DNA of 10,333 nucleotides, from NCBI GenBank assembly GCA_009838595.1, contig VXRI01000245.1, positions 6,988 to 17,320 on the forward strand, written 5' to 3'. Source of the stretch: Chloroflexota bacterium (lineage in GTDB: Bacteria > Chloroflexota > Dehalococcoidia > Lucifugimonadales > JADFKI01). Below the pieces are notes generated by a model, which saw nothing but the letters and a program-made list of their open reading frames with translations, was not told the DNA's origin and searched no databases. Of the stretch, positions 1-6,511 are shown one piece after another (position 1 is the first letter of the stretch; every line of letters begins with the position of its first letter). Made by a program: the position numbers and the translations under genes.

Positions 1-15
1 TGAAGCTAGACTGCC

Positions 16-387
16 ATGCCCGAAGTAGTACTGCGCCGATTGGCAATGTTTGCACTCGCGGTTGTGTTTGTGTTTGCGACTACGCTGTCGTTAATGGCGT
101 GCGCAGGCAAGGGTGGTGCCAACGCGGCAACGGATAACCACGCCGAACTGTCGCTAGAAGTGATACGCGGCATGGTACTGCGGGTAGAAGGGGAGTCGCT
201 GATTTCGCTCGCGAAGCTGGAAGTTCAGGACGCCGACGGCAAGGTATGGCACTTCGAGGGTAGGGGCAAGGTAGTGCCCGGCTTCACGCCATCGCATCTG
301 AACGAACACAAGCTGTTCGGTGAGCCGATTGAAGTAACCTTTTACTGGGAAGGCGATGCGTTAGTGATTCACGACATAAAAGATTGA
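16..387 (+). CDS. Small predicted lipoprotein, function unknown
   Basis: A 123-residue protein with a classical lipoprotein export signal: two arginines (R7, R8), a hydrophobic stretch at about residues 9-27, then L-M-A-C with the lipid-attachment cysteine at C29. The mature part of about 94 residues is polar and rich in beta-prone segments, with a central G-K-V-W-H-F-E-G stretch followed by a proline/glycine turn. It ends in an acidic tail and has no further membrane segment. I do not recognise the mature domain. After lipid modification it should sit on the outer face of the cytoplasmic membrane. No clear ribosome binding site precedes the ATG at 16. A second ATG at position 46 would shorten the signal but keep the lipobox. 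The gene converges on the YtkA/FixH-like gene with 46 bases between the stops. Exported lipoprotein status is fairly secure; the function is open. Confidence 0.75.
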   Translation: MPEVVLRRLAMFALAVVFVFATTLSLMACAGKGGANAATDNHAELSLEVIRGMVLRVEGESLISLAKLEVQDADGKVWHFEGRGKVVPGFTPSHLNEHKLFGEPIEVTFYWEGDALVIHDIKD

Positions 388-433
388 GTGGATAGGCTGA
401 AGGATCTGACCAATATGTCTGCTTCACATTGCC

Positions 434-1048
434 CTATTCTTGCTCGGCATCCCTAGCGCGCTGTGCCCGCCGTATGCTGAAGACGACCCACGCCGTGCCG
501 CCGCCTAGCGCCAGCGTTACAAACGCGAGAATGAGCCTGCCTTCAAAGCTCGGGACGGTCGCGGCTTCGGCGATGTTCAGGGGAGTAGTTGCGGTAACTT
601 CGCCGTGTTCGTCGGTTTCGATCTTCGTCAGCAGTGACCACTGACCGGCACTGCGGAAGATGATGTTACCTTTGTAGTGAACCGGGGTCGCCGGGTCGTT
701 GAGCGCGGGCGTTTGGAATGTCGGCTCACCTTCCGGATTATACGCGACAATTAGCACGCGCGCGTCTTCGACGAGTTCCTCCGCCGCCGGGTCAAGTATC
801 GTTACGCCGAAATGCACCGTGCCGACTCTTGGCTTGTGTGGCTGTATGGTGATAATGACTTCGTATGGTCCAGCCGGACCGCGGTGTAGCTGTAACGGCT
901 TGTCGAACACGGACTCGCGTTCGCCGGGTGTCTGACCCATTGTGAACACGCTCAACCCGACTATGGCGGCGAGCAGATAGAATAATCGGACCGCGCCGAA
1001 CTTGACGGGTGGGCGAAGATTTCGCGGTGTGTGAGATGCGAGGCGCAA
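434..1048 (-). CDS. Membrane-anchored protein with YtkA/FixH-like external domain
   Basis: A 204-residue protein with a hydrophobic segment at about residues 19-38, an external beta-rich domain (about 55-160) and a second membrane helix (about 171-191), followed by a short Arg-rich tail that should face the cytoplasm. The middle part shows features of YtkA/FixH-type domains: P-x-x-P-R-V-G followed by F-x-V-x-I-x-D, then D-A-R-V and, near the end, Y-x-G-x-I-x-F with G-x-W. Such domains are often found near cytochrome oxidase or copper-handling genes, but no such genes are in this window, so a role in metal or respiratory maturation is only a family-level suggestion. The start is TTG: the frame stays open upstream into the tRNA without any ATG, GTG or other TTG, and the next ATG (residue 37) would remove the signal segment. 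It begins 28 bases after the tRNA 3' end on the same strand, so it may be read from the tRNA promoter. Confidence 0.75.
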   Translation of the reverse strand: MRLASHTPRNLRPPVKFGAVRLFYLLAAIVGLSVFTMGQTPGERESVFDKPLQLHRGPAGPYEVIITIQPHKPRVGTVHFGVTILDPAAEELVEDARVLIVAYNPEGEPTFQTPALNDPATPVHYKGNIIFRSAGQWSLLTKIETDEHGEVTATTPLNIAEAATVPSFEGRLILAFVTLALGGGTAWVVFSIRRAQRARDAEQE

Positions 1049-1076
1049 TTGAGAGGTGCCGTGTGGGCGTTGGTTG

Positions 1077-1151
1077 TGGTGGGCTTGCCAGGGATCGAAC
1101 CTGGGACCAATCGGTTATGAGCCGACCGCTCTGCCGCTGAGCTACAAGCCC
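1077..1151 (-). tRNA. tRNA with CAT anticodon (elongator Met or lysidine-type Ile2)
   Basis: The minus strand folds into a complete cloverleaf. The 7-bp acceptor stem GGGCTTG/CAAGCCC is perfect. The D arm is GCTC/GAGC. The anticodon stem GTCGG/CCGAT has one G-T pair and the loop is CTCATAA, giving anticodon CAT. A 5-base variable region TGGTC is followed by a perfect CCAGG/CCTGG T stem with a TTCGATC loop, then discriminator A and an encoded CCA at 1077-1079. It is not an initiator type, because the stem next to the anticodon loop lacks the three consecutive G-C pairs. CAT can mean elongator Met, or Ile2 after lysidine modification of C34; the GGCTCATAACC loop region resembles Ile2 genes of some bacteria, but I cannot decide. 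It has its own strong promoter at 1167-1195. Confidence 0.95.
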
Positions 1152-1166
1152 GTGTCAGGTCAATTT

Positions 1167-1195
1167 AGATTAGCGAAATGGGTGTGCGCTGTCAA
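1167..1195 (-). promoter_or_regulatory. Sigma-70-type promoter for the tRNA
   Basis: On the minus strand a perfect -35 box TTGACA (1195-1190) is followed by a 17-base spacer and a -10 box TAATCT (1172-1167), four of six to consensus. Transcription would start near 1160, giving the tRNA a leader of about 9 bases. Box quality, ideal spacing and position together make this the best promoter in the window. The YtkA/FixH-like gene downstream of the tRNA could also be read from it. Confidence 0.85.
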
Positions 1196-1247
1196 GGATT
1201 GGCGTTCTGCGATGGCGTCTGCAACCGCGATGGCATTCACTATGTCG

Positions 1248-1275
1248 CCCTATATCAGGCTTCTCTCATATAGAG
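1248..1275 (-). terminator. Weak hairpin downstream of the minus-strand operon
   Basis: About 40 bases beyond the stop of the last operon gene the minus-strand transcript can form an 8-bp stem (CTCTATAT with ATATAGGG, one G-U pair) around a 12-base loop. The G-U pair works only for minus-strand RNA, which fits a role at the end of this operon. There is no U-run after it, so it is not a standard intrinsic terminator. It could instead be a 3' end stabiliser or chance. Confidence 0.2.
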
Positions 1276-1313
1276 TAGGGACTGTCGCGCCCGTCAAAAA
1301 GAGGTTGCTGATT

Positions 1314-1736
1314 CTACTGTGCAGAGAGTTCTTTTGCCGCTTGCAAGCCCAGATTGTAGCCTATGATGCCGATGCCGGTGATGACACCTCTGCAGGCGGG
1401 ACCTATCTCGGATATACGGCCTCGGCTTGCCGGGTTAGACATGTGGATTTCCAGCGTGGGTATGCTTCCCTGGCGTATCGTGTCGGCGAGTGCGGGATGG
1501 CCGGTCGTGTATCCGCCAGGGTTGATGAGCGCGACGTCCGCGTCAGAATCATTGAGCTTGGCGATTACTTCTGCCTCTTCGTTGGAGTGGAATATCTCCA
1601 CATCCACGCCCAAATCGGCGGCGTATTGGCGGATGTTATCGTCATACTCGGGCAGCGTCATCGTGCCGAAGATTTCGATGTCAACCTTGCCACGCAGTTC
1701 CATACCCTGCCCGTGAAGTACCAGCACCTTCGTCAT
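1314..1736 (-). CDS. Type II dehydroquinase-fold protein lacking catalytic residues
   Basis: A 140-residue protein, close to the usual 140-150 residues of type II 3-dehydroquinate dehydratases (AroQ), and matching that family along its length: L-V-L-H-G near the start, E-I-F-G-T-x-T-L at 21-28, S-N-E-E-A-E at 51-56, I-N-P-G-G-Y at 71-76, E-I-H-M-S-N at 96-101 and the C-terminal G-x-G-I-x-G-Y. In true enzymes the flexible lid carries an Arg and the proton-abstracting Tyr (R-x-P-E-I-Y-G). By my alignment these are V18 and F23 here. The His after N-P-x-x-Y-(S/T) is T78, and the R-E-x-F-R segment after the S-N motif is R-G-R-I-S. The fold and the substrate-end S-N motif remain, but ordinary dehydroquinase activity is unlikely. 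It is the last gene of the cluster, 44 bases after the E1-like gene, and has AAGGAG 10 bases before its ATG. It may be a re-purposed dehydratase or binding protein for a related polyhydroxy acid. Confidence 0.85.
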   Translation of the reverse strand: MTKVLVLHGQGMELRGKVDIEIFGTMTLPEYDDNIRQYAADLGVDVEIFHSNEEAEVIAKLNDSDADVALINPGGYTTGHPALADTIRQGSIPTLEIHMSNPASRGRISEIGPACRGVITGIGIIGYNLGLQAAKELSAQ

Positions 1737-1780
1737 CGTTTCGTGTCTCCTTGTTGGCTATATGTGTGATTTGGTGAATG

Positions 1781-4153
1781 CTAAATATCCAGCGCAGTGA
1801 AGCATGCCGCTACTATGCTGTCAACATCGATGCCGTATTCCTTGTACAGATCGGATCGATTGCCGGACTGGCCGAATTCGCTTACTCCGAGCGGCACTAT
1901 CTTCGTGCCAAGCGCGCCGCCTATCCACACGAGCGAATGCGGGTGCGCGTCCGCCACCGCGACGACCGGCGCGTGGCGCTCTTCAGTCGATAGAATGTCC
2001 GATAGGAACGGCGTGGTCGTGCCGCCCGCTACCGCAGCGTCTATGCTTTCCTGATAGCGCCGGTACAGGGGACCTGGTCCGGTAATGTTGATTACATTTG
2101 CGAACACGCCCTCGCGCAGCAACTCTTCGCTTGCCTCAATCGAATCGGGGATCATCGCCCCAATTGCCATGATGTTGACCACATTTTCGCCCGGCGCGTA
2201 CTGAGGCTCAGACGCGCGGCTGACTAGGCGATATGCGCCCGACAACACCTGCCGCCGCAGACGATCTTGCGCCCCCGCGTCATCCGGCAGATTGAACAGA
2301 GACTGCTCAACGCGCTTGCTTGTCAGGCGCAGGTATGTGGAGCGTTCTCGCCGCCTCACCTGTTCTAGCGCGCTCAGCATAATCCATTCCACTTCTTTGC
2401 CGAAGCAGGGTTCGTAGAAGTCCAGCGCCGGCATTTCTGCGCCGATGGAAGGCGTCATAAACGACTGATGCGCGCCGCCTTCCGGCGCAAGCGTAATACC
2501 CGAAGGCGTGCCGACCACAATGAACTTAGCGCCGGAATACATGCCGTAAGTGAACGCGTCCAGTCCGCGCCGCACGAACGGATCGTACAGTGTGCCGATG
2601 GGGAAAAGCAGTTCGCCATTCGCCTCGAATGACTGCCCCAATTGCCCGAGCATCATGAACAGGTTGTTCTCGGATATGCCAAGCTCGATGTGCTGCCCTT
2701 GCGACGATTCGTTCCAGCGCAGCACGCTCGCGTCTTCTTCGGGCAGTTGTTCCGGTTCGGTACGATTCCACACACCTGCGCGGTTTATCCAGCCGCCCAA
2801 GCCGGTTGAGCTCGCCACATCCGGGCTGACGGTAACGATGCGGTCGGCGACTTCGGGCAAATTGCGCGCGAGGTCGGTCAGCACCAGCCCGTAAACTTGC
2901 TGGCTTGATGTGCTGCCGCGATATTCGTGGTCGATGCTGGTGGGAATCGCGGGAGTTAACGCTGTCGGCGAGCGCAGCGTTGACGAGTGCAATCTCGCGG
3001 CTGTGCTGCGGCAAGCCAGCCCTGCGGCGGTTCTGGGATCGAAGTCGTCCCATACTTCGCTCTCCGCCAGCCCGATGTGCTCGCGAAGCTCTTCCATCTG
3101 CGTCTCGGACAGCAAGTTCGAGTGGTTGCGCGGGTCGCCGATGGTCGGTAGCATAAATCCCTTGAACGTGTACGCGAACACCACTGTGGGACCTCGTAGT
3201 TCGTCCGCGCGCGCGAATGCGTCTCTGAGCATGGAGAAGTCGTGACCGCCAAGGTTGCTGAACAGGCTGCGAAACTCTTCGTCGTCCCACCGGCTGATGA
3301 AGCGTGACAGATCTCGCGGGAATCTGCTGTAGCGAGGCAGCCACTCGCGCAGGATGGCACCATCGACGCGCAGCAGACGCTGGTACGCTTCGTTCGACAT
3401 ATCGTCGATGCACATTTGCAGCAGCTCGCCGTTCTGTTCGGCGAATGCGCTCTGTAATCGTCTGCCGTATTTGACATCGATGAAGTTCCAGCCGTTAGCG
3501 GCGAACATCTCGCGCCAACTCTGCACGCGGATACCCGGTATGATGCGGTCGAGGCTCTGCCTGTTCAAATCAACGACCCATAGCACATTGTCGAGCGCCG
3601 CCATCTCCGGTTCTGAAATCGCTTCCCATATCGACCCTTCGTCAAGCTCGGCGTCTCCGACAAGGCTGATGTACCGGCGCGGCGAGCGATTATAGAAGTG
3701 CAAGTGCGCGCGCAGGTATTCTTCAGTAATCGCGGCGAAGTTTGGCGCGACAGGTCCTAGTCCGACTGACCCGGTGGAGAAGTCCACGGAGTCCGGGTCT
3801 TTGGTTTGACTGGGGTACGCTTGCAGCCCGTGGAATCCGCGCAGCATCTTCAAATACTTGCCGTCTAGGTTGCCCAGCAGATACTGGATGGCATGATAGA
3901 CGGGCGATGCGTGCGGCTTGACCGAAATCCTGTCTCCGGCGCGCATGTGGTCGAAGAACAACGATGTCATTATCGTCGTGACCGATGCGCTGGATGCCTG
4001 ATGCCCGCCGACTTTGCCGTCAGGCGACGGACGCTCGTTATTCGCGTAATGCACCATTTGCATCGCGAGCCACAGCACGCGGTCTTGGATTTGCCGCAAT
4101 GTCGTGTCGCGGTCTTGGTATACGGCAGTTGTTTCCGGAATTGCCGTTGCCAT
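1781..4153 (-). CDS. AceE-like thiamine-diphosphate 2-oxo acid dehydrogenase E1 (transketolase-like)
   Basis: A 790-residue thiamine-diphosphate enzyme of the homodimeric pyruvate dehydrogenase E1 type, about 100 residues shorter than E. coli AceE (887). Such enzymes decarboxylate a 2-oxo acid and pass the acyl group to a lipoyl E2. Visible in order: G-G-H (H51) and P-H-A-S-P (H81) for cofactor and substrate; the diphosphate/Mg motif G-D-A-E-L-D-E (166-172), closing with D-L-N-R-Q-S-L-D (N197); D-G-A-x-x-R-E at about 264-270; G-G-H-D at 302-305; T-F-K-G at 329-332; a loose linker at about 380-412; and the pyrimidine domain with E-L-G-I-S-E (E495, the expected cofactor-activating Glu) and E-G-G-A-H-Q (H562). 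The GDA version of the motif is seen in the MdeB-like 2-oxobutyrate/pyruvate dehydrogenase branch. ATG at 4153 has GAGG six bases upstream. No E2 or E3 gene is in the window, so the acid used and the acyl acceptor are unknown. Confidence 0.88.
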   Translation of the reverse strand: MATAIPETTAVYQDRDTTLRQIQDRVLWLAMQMVHYANNERPSPDGKVGGHQASSASVTTIMTSLFFDHMRAGDRISVKPHASPVYHAIQYLLGNLDGKYLKMLRGFHGLQAYPSQTKDPDSVDFSTGSVGLGPVAPNFAAITEEYLRAHLHFYNRSPRRYISLVGDAELDEGSIWEAISEPEMAALDNVLWVVDLNRQSLDRIIPGIRVQSWREMFAANGWNFIDVKYGRRLQSAFAEQNGELLQMCIDDMSNEAYQRLLRVDGAILREWLPRYSRFPRDLSRFISRWDDEEFRSLFSNLGGHDFSMLRDAFARADELRGPTVVFAYTFKGFMLPTIGDPRNHSNLLSETQMEELREHIGLAESEVWDDFDPRTAAGLACRSTAARLHSSTLRSPTALTPAIPTSIDHEYRGSTSSQQVYGLVLTDLARNLPEVADRIVTVSPDVASSTGLGGWINRAGVWNRTEPEQLPEEDASVLRWNESSQGQHIELGISENNLFMMLGQLGQSFEANGELLFPIGTLYDPFVRRGLDAFTYGMYSGAKFIVVGTPSGITLAPEGGAHQSFMTPSIGAEMPALDFYEPCFGKEVEWIMLSALEQVRRRERSTYLRLTSKRVEQSLFNLPDDAGAQDRLRRQVLSGAYRLVSRASEPQYAPGENVVNIMAIGAMIPDSIEASEELLREGVFANVINITGPGPLYRRYQESIDAAVAGGTTTPFLSDILSTEERHAPVVAVADAHPHSLVWIGGALGTKIVPLGVSEFGQSGNRSDLYKEYGIDVDSIVAACFTALDI

Positions 4154-4167
4154 CGCTAACCTCGCAG

Positions 4168-4202
4168 TCAGATTTCAGGTGTCAGCAATCAGTCGTCAAG
4201 TC
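4168..4202. repeat. Five-unit 7-base periodic repeat (TCAGnnn)
   Basis: TCAG recurs at exactly 7-base intervals at 4168, 4175, 4182 and 4189, with a fifth, one-base-altered unit (TCAA) at 4196. The three bases between cores vary (ATT, GTG, CAA, TCG, GTC). It lies just upstream of the ribosome binding site of the E1-like gene. Heptamer tandem repeats of this sort are known as intergenic repeats in cyanobacteria and some other bacteria; the role here is unknown. Confidence 0.7.
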
Positions 4203-4209
4203 CAATTGG

Positions 4210-4243
4210 CCCCTTCCCGTCAGGAGAAGATTAGGGGGAGGGG
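4210..4243. repeat. C/G-rich intergenic palindrome, possible dispersed repeat element
   Basis: CCCCTTCCC (4210-4218) can pair with GGGGAGGGG (4235-4243): nine pairs with one T-G, around a 16-base loop. Its style (a CCCCTTCCC-type arm, a GAGAAGATTAG-like centre, then GGGGGAGGGG) resembles short palindromic elements scattered between genes in many bacterial genomes. It lies between hyi and the E1-like gene. No U-run follows on either strand, so a simple intrinsic terminator is unlikely. It could attenuate or stabilise the operon mRNA. Confidence 0.55.
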
Positions 4244-4292
4244 TGAAGATCCTATCCACATTCGATATGAACTCCGCGCCGGAGATTCCGCA

Positions 4293-5069
4293 TTACAGAT
4301 ACGCTTTTACCCAGCCCATCCCTTCGTCCGTTGTCGCCGCGGGGACATATTCGCAGCCGACCCAACCGTCGTAGCCAATTTCGTCAAGATAGCCGAACAA
4401 GTAAGCGTAGTTGATCTCTCCGGTGCCGGGTTCGTGGCGCCCCGGGTTGTCCGCAATTTGGATGTGTCGGATGATGTCCATATTGCGCTCGATGTTGCGC
4501 GCGAGGTCGCCCTGCATTATCTGCATGTGATACAGGTCATGTTGCAGGAATAGATTGTCCGAGCCGACGCGCTCGATAAGGTCGCGTACCTGCTCCGGGT
4601 AGTTCAGCGCGAAGCCTGGAATGTCGATGGTGTTTATCGGCTCGACGATTAGTCGGACGCCGGCAGCGCCAAGATGCTCTGCCGCGAACTTGAGATTCGT
4701 CACGAGCGTTGCTTCTTGTTCTTCGCTAGACACGCCTTCAGGCGCGATTCCGGCGAGGCAGTTGACCTGCGGGCAGCTGAGCGCGGTGGCATACTCGATC
4801 GCCTTCCCAACGCCATTTTGGAACTCGCCCATGCGGTCGGGATGGCACGCGATTCCACGCTCGCCCGCTGCCCAGTCGCCGGCGGGCAGGTTGTGCAAAA
4901 CTTGTGTGAGGTTATGCCGTTCCAACATCTCCGCCAACTGTGCGGGTTCGTAGTCGTATGGGAACAGGTACTCCACGCCCTTAAACCCGGCGGCAGACGC
5001 GGCGGCGAATCTGTCGAGAAAATCTACCTCGTTGTACAACATGGTGAGGTTTGCTGCGAATCTTGGCAT
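4293..5069 (-). CDS. hyi: Hydroxypyruvate isomerase family protein
   Basis: A TIM-barrel isomerase of 258 residues, the same length as E. coli Hyi, and by memory of that protein similar along its full length. Known enzymes interconvert hydroxypyruvate and tartronate semialdehyde; related OtnI proteins act on 2-oxo-tetronates, so the exact substrate is not certain. Seen here: R-F-A-A-N-L-x-M-L at the start, F-P-Y-D-Y (36-40), the block H-N-L-P-A-G-D-W-A-A-G-E-R-G-I-A (59-74), E143 in V-E-P-I-N, D178 in Q-H-D-L-Y-H-M-Q, H202/Q204 in H-I-Q-I-A-D-N-P, G-T-G-E-I-N-Y and E240 in G-C-E-Y. The two Glu, the Asp and the Gln are the expected metal/catalytic set. An in-frame ATG 35 codons upstream (5174) gives only a low-complexity leader, while ATG 5069 has AAGGA six bases upstream and matches the family start, so I use 5069. 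Second gene of the cluster. Confidence 0.93.
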   Translation of the reverse strand: MPRFAANLTMLYNEVDFLDRFAAASAAGFKGVEYLFPYDYEPAQLAEMLERHNLTQVLHNLPAGDWAAGERGIACHPDRMGEFQNGVGKAIEYATALSCPQVNCLAGIAPEGVSSEEQEATLVTNLKFAAEHLGAAGVRLIVEPINTIDIPGFALNYPEQVRDLIERVGSDNLFLQHDLYHMQIMQGDLARNIERNMDIIRHIQIADNPGRHEPGTGEINYAYLFGYLDEIGYDGWVGCEYVPAATTDEGMGWVKAYL

Positions 5070-5090
5070 TTCTTGTCCTTGTTGTCGCTC

Positions 5091-5096
5091 AGTATA
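5091..5096 (-). promoter_or_regulatory. Possible -10 box for hyi
   Basis: TATACT (five of six to consensus) on the minus strand lies in the 112-base gap upstream of hyi. A start near 5084 would leave a 14-15 base leader that still includes the AAGGA site at 5076-5080. The -35 position holds only TTCATC, so this is weak. It could provide a second entry point into the operon after the oxidoreductase gene. Confidence 0.3.
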
Positions 5097-5181
5097 ATTG
5101 TTTGAATGTCGCTGATGAATGTTCGGTGATGAACTTGGTTGCACTTGTCGGATTTGCGCGGGACAGCGATGCAATACCTGC

Positions 5182-6246
5182 TTATGTAAGGCTTGACGGT
5201 TGCACCGGGCGCTGTTCGTCAGATGCCTTGTAAATGGACATTGCGACTTGCATGGTATGGCGCGAGAAGTCGATGTCCATGTCCGGCTGTTCGTCTCGGA
5301 TGATGCAGTCGATGAACTGCCGCGCCGCGCCGTTGAATCCTTCTATCCAGTCCATCGGTACTTGTATGCCGGTCGTCTCCGTGCCCTTGACGACCATGAC
5401 AGGCGGTAGATCGAGCATCTCGCCGGTGCAGCGTGTAACCCAGATGGCCCCCTTGCTGCCCTGAATCTCGAAAAACTCGTCGGCGGCGTAGTACTTGCCG
5501 CGAATGCTCATCTCAGGTGCGGACGAGTATTCCAGCACGCCAAGGCAAGTCCTGTCCTTGAACTTCCATATCGCGGCACTGGGCGTCTCGTCGAGGTAGT
5601 CGTCCGAGCGCGTCACGATACTCTGCACGCTATCGATTTCGCCAATCCAGCTGATAGCTGTGGCGTATTTGTGCCAACCGTCATCGTACAGCATGCCGCC
5701 GGCGTGCAGCATTGGGTCGCGCCGCCATACATACGCGCCGGGCATGGTTTCAATCTGCGACTGGTCAGCCAACTTGCCGCGCACGGTGCGAATACGAACC
5801 ATGCGCGGCTCGCCGATTTCACCTGCGTCCAGCAGTTCCTTTGCCTTTACGATGGGTGGGTAGTACAAGAAGTTCTCGGTCGTACGGTACTTTGTTGAAG
5901 CGCTGCTGACCGCCGCTTCAATGGTGTCGATTTCCGCGACTGTCGAAGAAATGGGCTTCTGGCATGATACATGTTTGCCCGCGTTCAGCCCATCCACAAT
6001 TTGCCGCGGATGTAGGTGTGTCGGGGTCAGTAGTTCTATGGCATCTACATTGTCGTCGTTCAGCAACTCTTCAAAACTCTCGTGGATTCGCGGCGAGATG
6101 CCCCATTGCGCGGCGCGCTGCTCGGCGCGTTCGGTCTGAGGATCGAAGAGCGCAGTAACCTCGCACTGCTCGTGAGCGAGATAGCCGGGTGCGTTGAGCT
6201 GCGAAATCGTGCCGCAGCCCACGATAGCCAGTCGTACTTTGTCCAT
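5182..6246 (-). CDS. Gfo/Idh/MocA family NAD(P)-dependent oxidoreductase
   Basis: A 354-residue protein with an N-terminal Rossmann domain: V-R-L-A-I-V-G-C-G-T-I-S at 4-15 and D35 at the end of the second strand, which favours NAD. The C-terminal domain is typical of the Gfo/Idh/MocA family, whose members oxidise or reduce hydroxyls on sugars, inositols and related polyols in the cytoplasm. The E-K-P motif reads C-Q-K-P at 95-98, keeping the catalytic Lys (K97) but with Gln for Glu. The second active-site stretch, G-G-M-L-Y-D-D-G-W-H-K at 183-193, supplies the expected Asp and His (H192). ATG at 6246 has a strong TAGGAGG site six bases upstream. It is the first gene of the four-gene minus-strand cluster, 112 bases ahead of hyi. 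The substrate is not predictable; context suggests a sugar or sugar acid. Confidence 0.9.
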   Translation of the reverse strand: MDKVRLAIVGCGTISQLNAPGYLAHEQCEVTALFDPQTERAEQRAAQWGISPRIHESFEELLNDDNVDAIELLTPTHLHPRQIVDGLNAGKHVSCQKPISSTVAEIDTIEAAVSSASTKYRTTENFLYYPPIVKAKELLDAGEIGEPRMVRIRTVRGKLADQSQIETMPGAYVWRRDPMLHAGGMLYDDGWHKYATAISWIGEIDSVQSIVTRSDDYLDETPSAAIWKFKDRTCLGVLEYSSAPEMSIRGKYYAADEFFEIQGSKGAIWVTRCTGEMLDLPPVMVVKGTETTGIQVPMDWIEGFNGAARQFIDCIIRDEQPDMDIDFSRHTMQVAMSIYKASDEQRPVQPSSLT

Positions 6247-6511
6247 TTCCCGCCTCCTAAAACCGAAATGCCAGGCACCGGATCGTCAGGACTAACTCGG
6301 ATTGCCAAGCTGCCTTGTAGGATACCATTTGCAGTGAAGTTTAGCATGGCTGGTTGTCTGCGAAATAGCGGCCGGCGCATTTGCTTCCCGAATAGTCCGA
6401 TCTCCTCTGGGTAAAGGTCAGAAATCGAGAGTATCGGTGTACCGCGAATGATAACTACGCTTGTGCGCGGATTGTCGCGGAAATGAGTGCCCCATATTGG
6501 GTGGCCCACAA

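Noticed and set aside
1056..1769. A 237-codon plus-strand reading frame.
   Set aside because: It runs through the antisense of the tRNA and of the dehydroquinase-like gene, shows no family features and has no ribosome binding site.
2526..3413. A 295-codon minus-strand frame inside the E1-like gene.
   Set aside because: It is out of frame with a gene whose motifs are continuous across the region; its Arg/Ala-rich product is typical of a shadow frame in GC-rich DNA.
5070..5174. Longer hyi reading frame starting at ATG 5174.
   Set aside because: The extra 35 residues are low-complexity and unlike the family, whereas ATG 5069 has a good ribosome binding site and matches the known start.
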